The notes beneath the pieces are model-generated. The model was not told the origin of the DNA, ran no database searches, and worked only from the letters and a program-made list of their open reading frames with translations. From Robertmurraya korlensis (GTDB taxonomy: Bacteria; Bacillota; Bacilli; Bacillales; Cytobacillaceae): a stretch of 64,000 nucleotides of DNA. Where the stretch lies: NCBI RefSeq assembly GCF_023715225.1, contig NZ_JAMBNS010000002.1:62001-126000 (forward strand), read 5' to 3'. This document shows positions 18,601 through 27,579 of this stretch, in pieces (position 1 is the first letter of the stretch; each line of letters opens with the position of its first letter). Position numbers and translations under genes: made by a program.

Positions 18601-21081
18601 TTCAGGTCCTGTTGCTTTGAACAACTCTTTTCCATCGGAAGCACGAACTAAGGCAACATATAAATCGTACTTTTTCTCCCCATCCATCTCATCTCCCCCT
18701 CCTACTAGGAAAGAGACGTCACCATTTCCTGATAGTTCAAAGGTATTAGAAGTGAGGCTTCCTGTTCTTTGATCCGCTTCATTGGGATCCGCGCCGTTAA
18801 AGCCCCATAGATGATACTTCCCTTGATGCTCAAACGGAATTTGGGTATCCCAATAAGTGGCTTGGTCAGTTACCGTACCATTGAATGCATTTCCTTCTGT
18901 TGTCCATCCAGTTAAATCTCCTGTTTCAAAGCCAGGATTAATGAGATCATCTTGCTTTCCTACGTCTTCGTTAAAAACATGAAAATCATCCACATTGATA
19001 TGACCAAAACCACCAGAATGATAATCTACTACTTTTATAAAGAGTGCTTCTCCCAAGTACTCGGAAGCATCCCATGTGACTCGCCGGTATTTTTCTGTAT
19101 TTGCTCCTGTCGCCTTCATCAGCTCTTTACCGGTTGAAGCATTTACTAGTGCTACATACAGAGTATTTAGGTCTTGGCCACCACCTACTAAAAAGTCGAT
19201 AACCCCATTTCCTTCCAACACAAAATTGCTAGACTTCATTACACCGGTTCGTAAATCAGATTTATCATCACTCTTCGCTCCGAGGAATCCCCATGAATGA
19301 TAGGTACCTTCATGCTCAAATGGCCCACCCCAAAAGCTTGTTGCATTGGAAACAGGAGCTCTAAATGAGGAACCAGTTGTCGTCCAACCAGTTAGATCAC
19401 CAGTTTCAAAATTAGGATTTTCAATTGTATTCGGAAGGTTTTCAACATCCACATCTTCTAGGAATTTCGTAAATGTCGCTTCTTTTAAAGGAAAGAAAGA
19501 TAAGGAACGTAATGTAACCTCTCCGTCTTTTGCATATAATTCAATTTTTTTGCTTGTTTCACTCGGGAAGATTTGATTCGTAAACACGGAAGTTCCTTCT
19601 TCTGCAAACACCTCAACTGAAGAACGATCAACCAATAGTTTTACATGTAAGATTCCATCATTTACTGTTAGGTTCGTATGCTGAATGGAAGGAAAATCCT
19701 TATGAAAATCGGTCTTTCCTGATTTTGTCCGGTCCACTGATAATTTTCCATCTGCCACTTGATAGGAAATGGTAGTCGCTTCATTTTCTCCTTTACGAAT
19801 TTGAAATCCAAACTCAGATGCTGATGTTTCATTCAGGTTAAACTCAGCTTCAATCTCAAACATGTCAGCGGTTACATTTTCTAATACATTATTAGTTGAA
19901 AATTTTTGATTTGTGATTTTCACTTCATTTGCTGAATCTCGTAAACTAGTTAATTCCTTGACTGGTTGCTGCTTTAATCTAACACCCTCATTTGTTTCCA
20001 CTAATGAAAGCTCACGTGGAACGGTGGTGGCACCTCTCCAGGTGGAAGTTGGGATTTGCCCTGCGTATTGAGCAGGATTATTCATCCAGCCTAACCAGAT
20101 TCGTCGTCCGTCTTCTGGCTGGTTATCAGTGTTACTCCATGTAACTGCTGCGTAAAAATCGGCCCCGTAATCCGCCCAATTGAATGGTTTGGAGTTGTCA
20201 TCGGGAGTAAATGTTGTTCCATTAAAATCCCCTACATAATAGTGCATCCCTGTTCCACCTGTTGGTGCTGGATTTATACTTACCGTTAGCACCCATTTCG
20301 AACCTGTTTGGTTTCCATTCGAATCATATAGGGGCAACTCAAACAAATCTGGACATTCCCAAAGACCAAGTGCTGCTGCTTTAGGATCAGAAAATTCGCT
20401 TACCTTTTTCCAGTCTAATAGATTAGTTGATGAGTAAAAATCGATGCGCTTTCCACTAGTGATGACAAACATCCATTGCTTCGTTTGTTCATGCCAAAAT
20501 ACCTTTGGATCTCGGAACACACCTGATCCTCCATTACTTGCTTTTAACTCATTCGGCATAGAAATAATTGGATTCTGTTCAAGAGTGGACCATGTTCTTC
20601 CGCTATCTACACTATAAGTAACACTCACATGTTGATTATCTCCGCCAAGTTCACTCGTATATAGAGCAACCATGGGTGGATTTTCTTTTGTTCCTAAACC
20701 AGATGTATTTTCATAATCAACCACCGCACTTCCCGACCATGCAAACCCATTTTCATCCGGATACACCGATATCGGATAGTGCTCCCAGTTTACGAGATCT
20801 TTACTAATTGCATGACCCCAATACATCGGCCCCCATACTTTATCAGTAGGATTATGTTGATAAAACAAATGATACTCCCCGTTGTAATACACCATACCAT
20901 TAGGGTCGTTCATCCAATTTTTCTCTGGAGTAAAATGATACCCCGGCCTGTAGATTTCATCGTTCGCTATTGGAAGAGAAACAGCGCGAACAAGTACGGA
21001 AAATGGGTTAAACGATTGAAACATAAGGACTAAAATTAAAAGCAACGAGAAAACCTTTTTCCTCTTTAGTATTCGATTCAT
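15676..21081 (-). CDS. Giant secreted fructanase with two GH32 modules
   Basis: 1801 residues. Signal peptide about 1-33 (RKKVFSLLLILVLMFQ core). GH32 module 1 covers about 42-530 with a full set of catalytic motifs: WMNDPNG (nucleophile Asp59), FRDP (Asp191) and WECPD (acid/base Glu242). Two beta-sandwich repeats follow (about 555-701 and 714-867, each with FETGDLTGW and HxxGGFGHxNVDDF). A LamG-like domain follows at about 873-1100. GH32 module 2 covers about 1128-1610 with WMNEPHAP (Glu1144 instead of Asp), FRDP (Asp1275) and WELP (Glu1333). A third repeat (about 1638-1791) ends the protein. No LPXTG anchor is seen. It should cleave levan or inulin outside the cell for the adjacent importer. 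Module 2 may be a transferase, an exo-enzyme of other specificity, or a binding module. Confidence 0.92.
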   Translation of the reverse strand: MNRILKRKKVFSLLLILVLMFQSFNPFSVLVRAVSLPIANDEIYRPGYHFTPEKNWMNDPNGMVYYNGEYHLFYQHNPTDKVWGPMYWGHAISKDLVNWEHYPISVYPDENGFAWSGSAVVDYENTSGLGTKENPPMVALYTSELGGDNQHVSVTYSVDSGRTWSTLEQNPIISMPNELKASNGGSGVFRDPKVFWHEQTKQWMFVITSGKRIDFYSSTNLLDWKKVSEFSDPKAAALGLWECPDLFELPLYDSNGNQTGSKWVLTVSINPAPTGGTGMHYYVGDFNGTTFTPDDNSKPFNWADYGADFYAAVTWSNTDNQPEDGRRIWLGWMNNPAQYAGQIPTSTWRGATTVPRELSLVETNEGVRLKQQPVKELTSLRDSANEVKITNQKFSTNNVLENVTADMFEIEAEFNLNETSASEFGFQIRKGENEATTISYQVADGKLSVDRTKSGKTDFHKDFPSIQHTNLTVNDGILHVKLLVDRSSVEVFAEEGTSVFTNQIFPSETSKKIELYAKDGEVTLRSLSFFPLKEATFTKFLEDVDVENLPNTIENPNFETGDLTGWTTTGSSFRAPVSNATSFWGGPFEHEGTYHSWGFLGAKSDDKSDLRTGVMKSSNFVLEGNGVIDFLVGGGQDLNTLYVALVNASTGKELMKATGANTEKYRRVTWDASEYLGEALFIKVVDYHSGGFGHINVDDFHVFNEDVGKQDDLINPGFETGDLTGWTTEGNAFNGTVTDQATYWDTQIPFEHQGKYHLWGFNGADPNEADQRTGSLTSNTFELSGNGDVSFLVGGGDEMDGEKKYDLYVALVRASDGKELFKATGPESEAYKRVTWKASEYVGEKVYIRVVDQHTGGFGHLNVDDFQVKGRGMLSHWNFDEQKGHTALESVKNEQLKVEYVFNEAKYKPSTDPLWRKGVVGQALLFDGYSTYINQPIKKAAQPSAALTIEAWVAPRSYEWGDLGQLSAIVNQHNKARGEGYILGMGRHGKWSFQAGMNGEWKEVWAKEDKPLEKDQWSYIVATFDQDEKKMRLFLNGDLVGEVDTPRNATITATENNLLIGKHNSAAVLSSFTANMFNGMIDDLKIYNKALSEEEIKSHYQQVITSHENGQLPLPDLSFDRSVYDGDRYRPQYHFLSPGHWMNEPHAPFYYNGKYHLFYQHNPQGPYWHQIHWGHAVSDDMVHWEDAPVALAPSGVSPDGVWSGSASFDQNGEPVLFFTAGDDSKTPNQMTGLAKPMDVKDPMLKMWDMLEHPVTVQAPDLPAEEGKVMYGQFRDPFVWQDGDTWYQIVGSGIENVGGSALLYTSKDLENWEYVGPFFTGNSKAYPKTGDVWELPVFLPIGKDANGEQKYAFFINPWFKSYSEHNVKYVFHWVGSWDKEKNQFIPDHEEPKLFDYGVHFTGPSGMIDDKGRSILFSIAQDRRTDQEHYDAGWAHNAGLPLELSLLKNGELGVKPIKELETLRGKQLINIRNSSLSKANKKLEKVKGDMLEIILEIKAKSDEKYGIKVRQSGDSSEEVNLYFDETNEQFGVDATKMSVDPDASKTSNSGTLSTQGENVKLHIFLDRSMIEAYANGQKSITTRAYPTKADALGLELWSKNGKANIVSMKVYEMGSAYSDTVVPAYYGDDTPKEEIPHKELINHDFQTGDLTGWTIVEGNTFTNDHVTNKNDWGWGGPFGQATTSTDPNKYHLWGFHPDHGGDAATGVLKSADFVLGGDGQIDFLTSGGADEQLLYVALVDAETKEILRKATGHNGEAYRRVRWDASEFMGRKLFIQVVDKHTGGWGHINLDDVNIPVELEEKK

Positions 21082-21199
21082 GACATCACCTTTTTAGAAA
21101 AGTATTTTCATTTTCTGTCCATCCGTGGTGTCCTCAACTGGTTGCAAGAAAAAGGGGAGAGAAGCAGCATTGCTTGCTTTAATCCCCCGATTTCTTAAA

Positions 21200-22693
21200 C
21201 TATCGCCAAGTAGATTTTAATGTATAAAACTCTAGCGATTGTAAAGTTACGTCTCCCTCTTTTACATACAGTTCTATTTCCTTATGCTCTTCGCTTGGAA
21301 AAATTAAATCGGTAATAACCACTTGTCCTTGATTCCCAAACACCTCTACTGACGACTGATCTACAAAAATGTGTAATGTAATTTTGTTGTTTTCAGGTAT
21401 AAGCTCACTTTCATGTTTTCCAGCGAAAGATTGATGAAAAGTGACCTCTCCTGAAAGGCTTCGATCCACAAAAACCCTTTGATTTTTCACATCGTATCCG
21501 ACAATCGTTTCTTCATTTGCTCCCTTACATACCTTGAATCCAAATTCTGTTGCCGTTGTCAGTTCAAAATCTGCAATAATTTCAAATGTATTGCTTTTTA
21601 CATTTTCTAAGAGATTTGCCCCTGGCTTTACCTCTTCCCTTTGAAAAGATTGATGTTCCACCCGTAAACATTTCAATTCCTGAACAGGTTTCTGAACCAG
21701 TCGAATTCCTTCATCTGTTGACTGTAATTCTACTACTCTTGGAAGTGTCATCGCGCTGCGCCATTCCTTAGTTGGAGTGACATTTGCATAACGCCAATTG
21801 CTCATCCAGCCAATATATATTCTTCTACCATCTTTGTTGGGAACATCTGACCAGCTAACACCCGCATAGTTATCACGGCCATGGTCAATCCACAAGACCG
21901 TTTCTGGGGAGTTACCATTCACAAAGGTCTTTCCATCAAACTCCCCTGTAAAATATTGTGTTCGAGAACCTTCTGGTAAGCTGGGATCATCACCAATACT
22001 AACGAATAACACCCACTTTTTCTGATGTGGATCTTTATCAACAGGCAATTCAAAAAGATCAGGACACTCCCAAACTCCCTGGTGAGAGCCCTCTGCTTCT
22101 CCAAATTCACTAGCAAACTCCCAAGATGTTAAATTTCTAGAAGTATATATTCGAATCGATTGTCCAGATGCAACGACCATAACCCATCGGTTCGTTTCAT
22201 GATGCCAGAATACCTTCGGATCTCGGAAATCGGTAATATGTTCTTCCTGAAGGACAGGATTGCCCACATACATTTTCCATGTTCGACCATGATCCTTACT
22301 ATAGGCAAGACTCTGCCTTTGTCTCGCACGGTTCGTTTCTGGGTATGTGTCCGCGTGAGTAAATATCGCGACTAATCCTGATTTCCCCTCAAAAAATCCA
22401 GTAGAATCATTCCAGTCAACAATTGCACTACCCGAAAAAATCATCCCATGCTCATCCGGAACCAGACCAATCGGCAGATGTTCCCAATACACGAGATCTT
22501 TACTTACTGCATGCCCCCAATGCATTGGTCCCCATGTCGTTCCGTGTGGATGGTATTGATAAAACAAATGATACTCTCCTTCATAAAACACCATGCCATT
22601 CGGATCGTTCATCCAATTCTTCTCGGGTGAGAAGTGATATTGTGGACGATATTTCTCTTTATAATACTGTTGCTTTTCTAAGACGTTATTCAT
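21200..22693 (-). CDS. Intracellular GH32 fructosidase
   Basis: This GH32 enzyme has no signal peptide, so it should work in the cytoplasm on imported fructo-oligosaccharides. Motifs are WMNDPNG (near residue 28), FRDPKVFWH, and WECPDLFELP, followed by a C-terminal beta-sandwich. From the ATG at 22693, with AGGCAGG upstream, it has 497 residues; an open upstream extension lacks a ribosome site. It closely resembles GH32 module 1 of the next gene, including GWMSNWRYA versus GWMNNPAQYA. It could be called levanase-like or an exo-beta-fructosidase. It lies between the binding-protein gene and the giant fructanase. Confidence 0.9.
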   Translation of the reverse strand: MNNVLEKQQYYKEKYRPQYHFSPEKNWMNDPNGMVFYEGEYHLFYQYHPHGTTWGPMHWGHAVSKDLVYWEHLPIGLVPDEHGMIFSGSAIVDWNDSTGFFEGKSGLVAIFTHADTYPETNRARQRQSLAYSKDHGRTWKMYVGNPVLQEEHITDFRDPKVFWHHETNRWVMVVASGQSIRIYTSRNLTSWEFASEFGEAEGSHQGVWECPDLFELPVDKDPHQKKWVLFVSIGDDPSLPEGSRTQYFTGEFDGKTFVNGNSPETVLWIDHGRDNYAGVSWSDVPNKDGRRIYIGWMSNWRYANVTPTKEWRSAMTLPRVVELQSTDEGIRLVQKPVQELKCLRVEHQSFQREEVKPGANLLENVKSNTFEIIADFELTTATEFGFKVCKGANEETIVGYDVKNQRVFVDRSLSGEVTFHQSFAGKHESELIPENNKITLHIFVDQSSVEVFGNQGQVVITDLIFPSEEHKEIELYVKEGDVTLQSLEFYTLKSTWR

Positions 22694-22750
22694 AGTATTG
22701 ACCTGCCTCTCATTCGAAATCTTTCCGTTCAATCTTTTGGTATGAATTGA

Positions 22751-22779
22751 AAAGCCAGACGAAAACACTGTCTGGCTTT
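22751..22779 (-). terminator. Stem-loop after the fructan binding-protein gene
   Basis: A 10-bp stem, AAAGCCAGAC / GTCTGGCTTT, with loop of 9, just after the binding-protein stop, followed on the minus strand by TCAATT. Probably a partial terminator or mRNA-stabilising hairpin inside the operon. Confidence 0.6.
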
Positions 22780-22785
22780 ATGGGC

Positions 22786-24417
22786 TTATTGCTTGTTATA
22801 ACGATCCAGACCCTTCTGGTACACTTCCATTAATTGATCAAGTCCCATATCTTTTAATTGCTGTACATAGTCATCCCATTCTTTCTCAATGCCACCATCA
22901 ACTAACCACTGAGCCTCTTTTTGTTTTACAAATGTTTTAATTTCTGGCTCAATAGTGTTTATGACTTCAAGCTCCTCTGGACTAAAGAAGATAGACGGGT
23001 AATTCTCTGATACCATATGTGGTCTATAATACTCATCAAGAATTTCTAATCTTTCCTTCGCTCTTGGCTCCATATCTACCACACTACCGAAGTGTTCCTT
23101 TAAAACGACAAATGGACCACCTGGTGCCACTTTCTGACGCAGCTCACCCATCGCTACTCCCTCTGGAAGCTCTTTATTGACTAACATTCCATTTGCATCT
23201 TCTTCATATATCTCGCCAATCGGACCCCAGTTGATTTGTGCAGACATTTTCGGTTCATACAATTCATCAACCCAACGCATCGTCACTTCAGGATTCTTAT
23301 TGGCAGATGTAATAACAAATGCATCCCTTCCATACTCAGAATAGTTGGATCGGCCAATTACAATATTCCCGTCTTTCCCTTTTAGTGGTGGTAACACAAC
23401 ATAATCATCTACTCGATCCGTTCCCACTACTTCCGTACTCTCCCACCAAATGAATGACCCTAGAGTTGGATCTTCTGTTTTTCCTTTAGCAAATATTTGT
23501 TCAGTCTTTTGCGTCACTACCTCAGAATCAATTAATCCTTCTTTGACCCACCCATTATAGTAATTGATCGCCTCTTTAAATTCCGGCTGAACAGCAGCAT
23601 ATATCACTTTTCCATTTCTTACGACACGATGGTCCGCTTCAAAAGGTGAATCTGGTAATCCAAATAAACCAATCAAGTCTCCTTCATTCCCACACCAGCC
23701 GTTATACCAGAAAGTTAAACCAATTTCGTCTTGCTTTCCGTTTCCATTTGGATCCTTTTCCTTAAAAGCTTTTAACACATCATGGTATTCTTCAAGAGTA
23801 GTAGGCATTTCGAGGCCTAATTTATCTAGCCATACTTTATTTATAAACATTATATTTGGCATACCAATTAAATCCATTTCTTCTGCACGAGGCAATGAAT
23901 AAATATGACCATCGGGTGCAGTAACCACTTTCTTCAAATCTGGTCTTTGTTCAAACAGCTTCTTTAAATTTGGTGCATATTTATCTATTAAATCCTCTAA
24001 TGGGATAATCGTACCGTTCTGACCATATTGTACAAGGTCATGATCACTAAATCCTGATGAATAGAACGCATCTGGCAGATCACCACTTGCCAGCATTAAA
24101 TTTTTCTTTTCCTGATATCCATCCCCAGGAATATTATTCCATTTAATTTTTACGTTTGTTGCTTCTTGAAGTCGATCAAAAATGACCATTTCGGAATAGT
24201 CAGGTGCTAATGCTGCCTTTGATGAAACGATGTTTAGCGTTACTTGTTTGTCAACAATAGGTAAACCTGTTTTGTTAAAGGCAACTTTTTCTGCACTTTC
24301 AGAGCTAGCTGAATCATTGTTTGTGCAGCCCGTCAACGCAAGTGTCGCTGTTAGTCCTAATACTAAAATTGTTGACGCTTTACTCTTCTTCATTCTTTTT
24401 CTCATTGATTTAAGCAT
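22786..24417 (-). CDS. Oligosaccharide-binding lipoprotein (LipO type)
   Basis: A 543-residue ABC binding lipoprotein with lipobox LALTGC (Cys31) after a Lys/Arg-rich start. Its length and the motif GDGYQEKKNLMLASGDLPD are those of the LipO/YtcQ group that works with LplB and LplC permeases. The GH32 neighbours make fructo-oligosaccharides the likely ligand. A strong GAGGGGGAAAAG site precedes the start. Confidence 0.88.
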   Translation of the reverse strand: MLKSMRKRMKKSKASTILVLGLTATLALTGCTNNDSASSESAEKVAFNKTGLPIVDKQVTLNIVSSKAALAPDYSEMVIFDRLQEATNVKIKWNNIPGDGYQEKKNLMLASGDLPDAFYSSGFSDHDLVQYGQNGTIIPLEDLIDKYAPNLKKLFEQRPDLKKVVTAPDGHIYSLPRAEEMDLIGMPNIMFINKVWLDKLGLEMPTTLEEYHDVLKAFKEKDPNGNGKQDEIGLTFWYNGWCGNEGDLIGLFGLPDSPFEADHRVVRNGKVIYAAVQPEFKEAINYYNGWVKEGLIDSEVVTQKTEQIFAKGKTEDPTLGSFIWWESTEVVGTDRVDDYVVLPPLKGKDGNIVIGRSNYSEYGRDAFVITSANKNPEVTMRWVDELYEPKMSAQINWGPIGEIYEEDANGMLVNKELPEGVAMGELRQKVAPGGPFVVLKEHFGSVVDMEPRAKERLEILDEYYRPHMVSENYPSIFFSPEELEVINTIEPEIKTFVKQKEAQWLVDGGIEKEWDDYVQQLKDMGLDQLMEVYQKGLDRYNKQ

Positions 24418-24452
24418 TTCTTTTCCCCCTCATTTTTGATCATTTTTTTGTA

Positions 24453-25367
24453 TTAACCTTTAATTCCGCCAATCATTACACCCTTTACAAAATACTTTTG
24501 AACAAAAGGATAAACGATTAGTAACGGAACAGAAGCAACAATTATGACACCATACTTGATTAACTCAGAAACTCTTTGCTTCGCAGCTAATGACTCTAGG
24601 TCGCTTATCATCATGGTAGAAGCCTCATTTTGAATTAATATATTTCGTAAAATGAGCTGCAGTGGATATAAGTTTTCATTATTCAAGTAGATGAGTGCAT
24701 CAAAGTATGAGTTCCAGTGTCCGACCGCGTAAAATAACACCATGACAGCAACAATCGGTTTGGACAATGGTAAGACTATTTTCCAAAAAAACTTCGCGTC
24801 GGAACATCCATCCATTTTGGCAGCCTCTAAAAGTTCATTGGGTATGGAACTCTCGAAATATGTTTTTGCTACAATCACATTCCACACAGCTACTGCCTTT
24901 GGTAAAATAAGTGCCCACATGGTGTTCAACAGTCCTAAATTTTTTACAACTAAATACGTTGGAATTAATCCACCTGAGAAAAACATCGTCATTAGGAACA
25001 AAAACATGATCACATTTCTTCCATATAAATCCTTTCTTGATAAAGCGTAAGCAGCCATTAATGTGAACGATACATTTACAATCGTTCCAACCACTGTATA
25101 GATGAGAGAGTTTTTATACCCCAACCAAATCTTGCTATCTCTGAAAATTCGTTCGTATCCTTCAAAAGTGATTTCCTTTGGCAGCAACCACACCTTACCT
25201 TCGTAAATCATATTAGGGTCACTAAAGGAAGCAATAACGATAAAGTACAAAGGATACATAACCAATATCACAATGAGCGCAACTAGGAACACGTTAATGG
25301 TATCAAACACTCGATCTTCCTTCGATCTTCTAGTAAACTTTTTATTCTTTAATGTTAGTAAACTCAT
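24453..25367 (-). CDS. ABC permease, LplC/YtcP type
   Basis: This roughly 304-residue membrane subunit of the carbohydrate importer has six hydrophobic segments. Its EAA loop reads EAAKMDGCSDAKFFWKIVLP and its ending, KYFVKGVMIGGIKG, is characteristic of LplC-like permeases. I chose the ATG at 25367, 8 bases after AGGGGG; a GTG three codons earlier lies inside that ribosome site. Confidence 0.87.
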   Translation of the reverse strand: MSLLTLKNKKFTRRSKEDRVFDTINVFLVALIVILVMYPLYFIVIASFSDPNMIYEGKVWLLPKEITFEGYERIFRDSKIWLGYKNSLIYTVVGTIVNVSFTLMAAYALSRKDLYGRNVIMFLFLMTMFFSGGLIPTYLVVKNLGLLNTMWALILPKAVAVWNVIVAKTYFESSIPNELLEAAKMDGCSDAKFFWKIVLPLSKPIVAVMVLFYAVGHWNSYFDALIYLNNENLYPLQLILRNILIQNEASTMMISDLESLAAKQRVSELIKYGVIIVASVPLLIVYPFVQKYFVKGVMIGGIKG

Positions 25368-25379
25368 CTTTGGCACCCC

Positions 25380-26336
25380 CTACCATAATCCTGTACCTGA
25401 TAATCTCTTTGCGAACTTGTTTACAGCCACTAGTAAAATCAAATTAATCACTGCATTAAATAAACCAACCGCGGCAGCAAAGCTATATTGAGCTTGCTGT
25501 AAACCCATTTTGTATACATAGGTAGGAATGATCTCTGCGGACGGCTGATTCATCGGTGTCTGTAATAAGTAAGCCTTTTCAAAACCGATGTTCATAATGC
25601 TTCCCACTGACAAGATTAATAAAATAACTGCAGTAGGCATGATAGCTGGTATATCCACATGGAAGATTCGCTGCCACTTATTTGCACCATCCATAATCGC
25701 TGCTTCATGTAACTCAGGACTTACCCCTGCTAGAGCTGCTAGATAGATAATGGCAGCCCAGCCTGTCTCCTGCCATACTCCCGATGCAATATATAATGGT
25801 TTAAACCATTCAGGTTTTGCCATGAATGAAATAGGATCTCCACCAAACATAAGGATCAAATTATTGATCAATCCGTTGTTGGAAAAGAACACATAAATCA
25901 TACCGGCTAAAACAACAACAGAAATAAAATGCGGTGCATAAACGACTGTTTGGACAAACCGTTTCGATTTCTCACTTCTCATTTGGTTTAGCATAAGAGC
26001 GAGAAAAATCGGAAGTGGAAAACCAACGACTAGTTGCGTAACACTCAGTCCAAGAGTATTTTTTATCAACGACCAAAATTGATAGGAATCAAAAAACCTC
26101 TCAAAATGTTTAAATCCAACCCAAGGACTTCCCATAATCCCTTTTGTAGCAACAAAATCTTTAAATGCAATCAACACTCCATACATTGGTACATAATGGA
26201 AAACAATAAAATAGATTAATGCGGGTAGTAGAAATAAATAAAGCTGATAATTTGTTAAGATTTTTTTGAGCTTTAATCCTTTTTTCACTGTGGTAGTTGA
26301 GTTGATTACTGGATCTGCCTTTCTAGCTATTTCCAT
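25380..26336 (-). CDS. ABC permease, LplB/YteP type
   Basis: A roughly 318-residue permease paired with the LplC-type protein. It has six membrane segments and EAA motif EAAIMDGANKWQRIFHVDIPAI. No ATPase gene is present, so a shared MsmX-like ATPase encoded elsewhere is expected. The start chosen is the ATG at 26336 after GTGGGGGATAGC. Three LacI-type operators lie upstream, in the 211 bases between this gene and the repressor gene. Confidence 0.87.
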   Translation of the reverse strand: MEIARKADPVINSTTTVKKGLKLKKILTNYQLYLFLLPALIYFIVFHYVPMYGVLIAFKDFVATKGIMGSPWVGFKHFERFFDSYQFWSLIKNTLGLSVTQLVVGFPLPIFLALMLNQMRSEKSKRFVQTVVYAPHFISVVVLAGMIYVFFSNNGLINNLILMFGGDPISFMAKPEWFKPLYIASGVWQETGWAAIIYLAALAGVSPELHEAAIMDGANKWQRIFHVDIPAIMPTAVILLILSVGSIMNIGFEKAYLLQTPMNQPSAEIIPTYVYKMGLQQAQYSFAAAVGLFNAVINLILLVAVNKFAKRLSGTGLW

Positions 26337-26381
26337 GCTATCCCCCACTTACATGTGTATTTTTGAAATGAATCTTTTCGT

Positions 26382-26393
26382 TGAAACGTTTCC
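26382..26393. promoter_or_regulatory. LacI-type operator, copy 1
   Basis: TGAAACGTTTCC, one mismatch from the perfect palindrome found three more times, 46 bases upstream of the first permease start. Confidence 0.7.
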
Positions 26394-26433
26394 AATCTAT
26401 TTTAAATTTTTTTATGCGTCTCATAATTATTTT

Positions 26434-26445
26434 TGAAACGTTTCA
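26434..26445. promoter_or_regulatory. LacI-type operator, copy 2
   Basis: Perfect palindrome TGAAACGTTTCA, with central CG as is usual for LacI-family operators, between the repressor and permease genes. Confidence 0.75.
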
Positions 26446-26516
26446 TTTAGTGGTAAAAGTAATCCCCAACCCCTCAGCTTCATAGGGGGTTGAGCACAAC
26501 TATTACTCTACTTTTT

Positions 26517-26528
26517 TGAAACGTTTCA
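26517..26528. promoter_or_regulatory. LacI-type operator, copy 3
   Basis: Perfect palindrome TGAAACGTTTCA, 19 bases after the repressor stop and 83 bases from copy 2. The two could support looping. Confidence 0.75.
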
Positions 26529-26547
26529 TTCTAAAGGCTAAAAAAAC

Positions 26548-27522
26548 TTACGTTGTTTCTCCTTTTCTATACATAACCGGAACTCGATAAATATCTTGGT
26601 CTAACGTTTCTCCTTCAATTTTTCTTAACAGGAGCTCAACAGACATCCTTGCCATTTCTTCGACTGGTTGCCGTATGGTTGATAAAAATGGACGGAACAG
26701 CTTATTATCTTGAATGCCGTCATAACCGATCACTTTTACATCCTTAGGAGTAATAATTCCCTTTTGTTTTGCTTTATCAATATACTTAGCTGCAAGCAGA
26801 TCGGTATTTGCAAAAATACCATTTACATCTTGGTGTTCTTTTTTGCTAAAGAAATCATCAAAGAAGGTATCATCATCATAAACAGCATCGTGCTCTTCGT
26901 AAGTCACGAATTCAATTCCTTGTGCCTCCGCTTCGTCCATAAATCCTTTCTTGCGAAGCAAAACCTCACTATATACAGAACTAGTAATTCCAAGATAGGC
27001 AACCTTGGTTACTCCCGCCTTTACAAGCTCCTTTACAGCCATTTGACCACCGGTATAGTTATCTGAAGTGACACATGTAATCTTTTTCCCGAAATGTCGG
27101 TCCAAGCTGATAATAGGAATATCCGTACTCACACTATCTTCAATCTCATTGTAGGTAATCCCGATAATGCCAGCTACTTTATTTTGATTCAGCATATCAA
27201 GATAGTAGATTTCTTTATCCGGTCTCCCCCCGCTATTACAAAGCATTAACTTATATCCCTCTTTATCAAGTGCATCTTCAATGTAATAAGCAAACTCTGA
27301 AAAAAACGGATGCCATATACTTGGGAGCAATAACGCCACCATCGTTGATTTTTGCATCTTGAAATTTCGTGCTACTTCATTTGGTATGTAATTTAATTTT
27401 TTAATAGCTGCATTCACTTTTTCCCTTGTTTCAGGCTTTACAGTGGGATTCTTATTAATGACACGTGAAACCGTGCCAACCCCAACTCCTGCTAAGTCTG
27501 CAACATCTTTTATACTTGGCAC
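26548..27522 (-). CDS. LacI-family repressor of the fructan operon
   Basis: The protein has a LacI helix-turn-helix at the N-terminus (IKDVADLAGVGVGTVSRVIN), hinge helix NYIPNEVARNF near residue 50, and a sugar-binding core like that of periplasmic ribose-binding proteins. The GTG at 27522, spaced from GGGGG, gives MPSIKDVA, the usual LacI-type start, and 324 residues. It heads an operon of transporter and GH32 genes and is flanked by four TGAAACGTTTC-type palindromes. It therefore very likely represses this locus and itself until a fructose-containing sugar binds. The exact inducer is unknown. Confidence 0.9.
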   Translation of the reverse strand: MPSIKDVADLAGVGVGTVSRVINKNPTVKPETREKVNAAIKKLNYIPNEVARNFKMQKSTMVALLLPSIWHPFFSEFAYYIEDALDKEGYKLMLCNSGGRPDKEIYYLDMLNQNKVAGIIGITYNEIEDSVSTDIPIISLDRHFGKKITCVTSDNYTGGQMAVKELVKAGVTKVAYLGITSSVYSEVLLRKKGFMDEAEAQGIEFVTYEEHDAVYDDDTFFDDFFSKKEHQDVNGIFANTDLLAAKYIDKAKQKGIITPKDVKVIGYDGIQDNKLFRPFLSTIRQPVEEMARMSVELLLRKIEGETLDQDIYRVPVMYRKGETT

Positions 27523-27542
27523 TAATAATACCCCCAAAACAA

Positions 27543-27556
27543 TTAAAGCGTTTTCA
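27543..27556 (-). promoter_or_regulatory. Candidate cre (CcpA) site before the fructan repressor gene
   Basis: On the minus strand TGAAAACGCTTTAA matches the cre consensus at 13 of 14 positions. It lies about 20 bases upstream of the repressor start and next to operator copy 4. Confidence 0.55.
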
Positions 27557-27579
27557 TGAATTCATCATAACATCATAAT

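Noticed and set aside
26468-26491. Hairpin AACCCC / GGGGTT downstream of the fructan repressor gene
   Set aside because: A short stem with no T run on either strand. It could be a weak terminator but lies among operators, so I did not call it.
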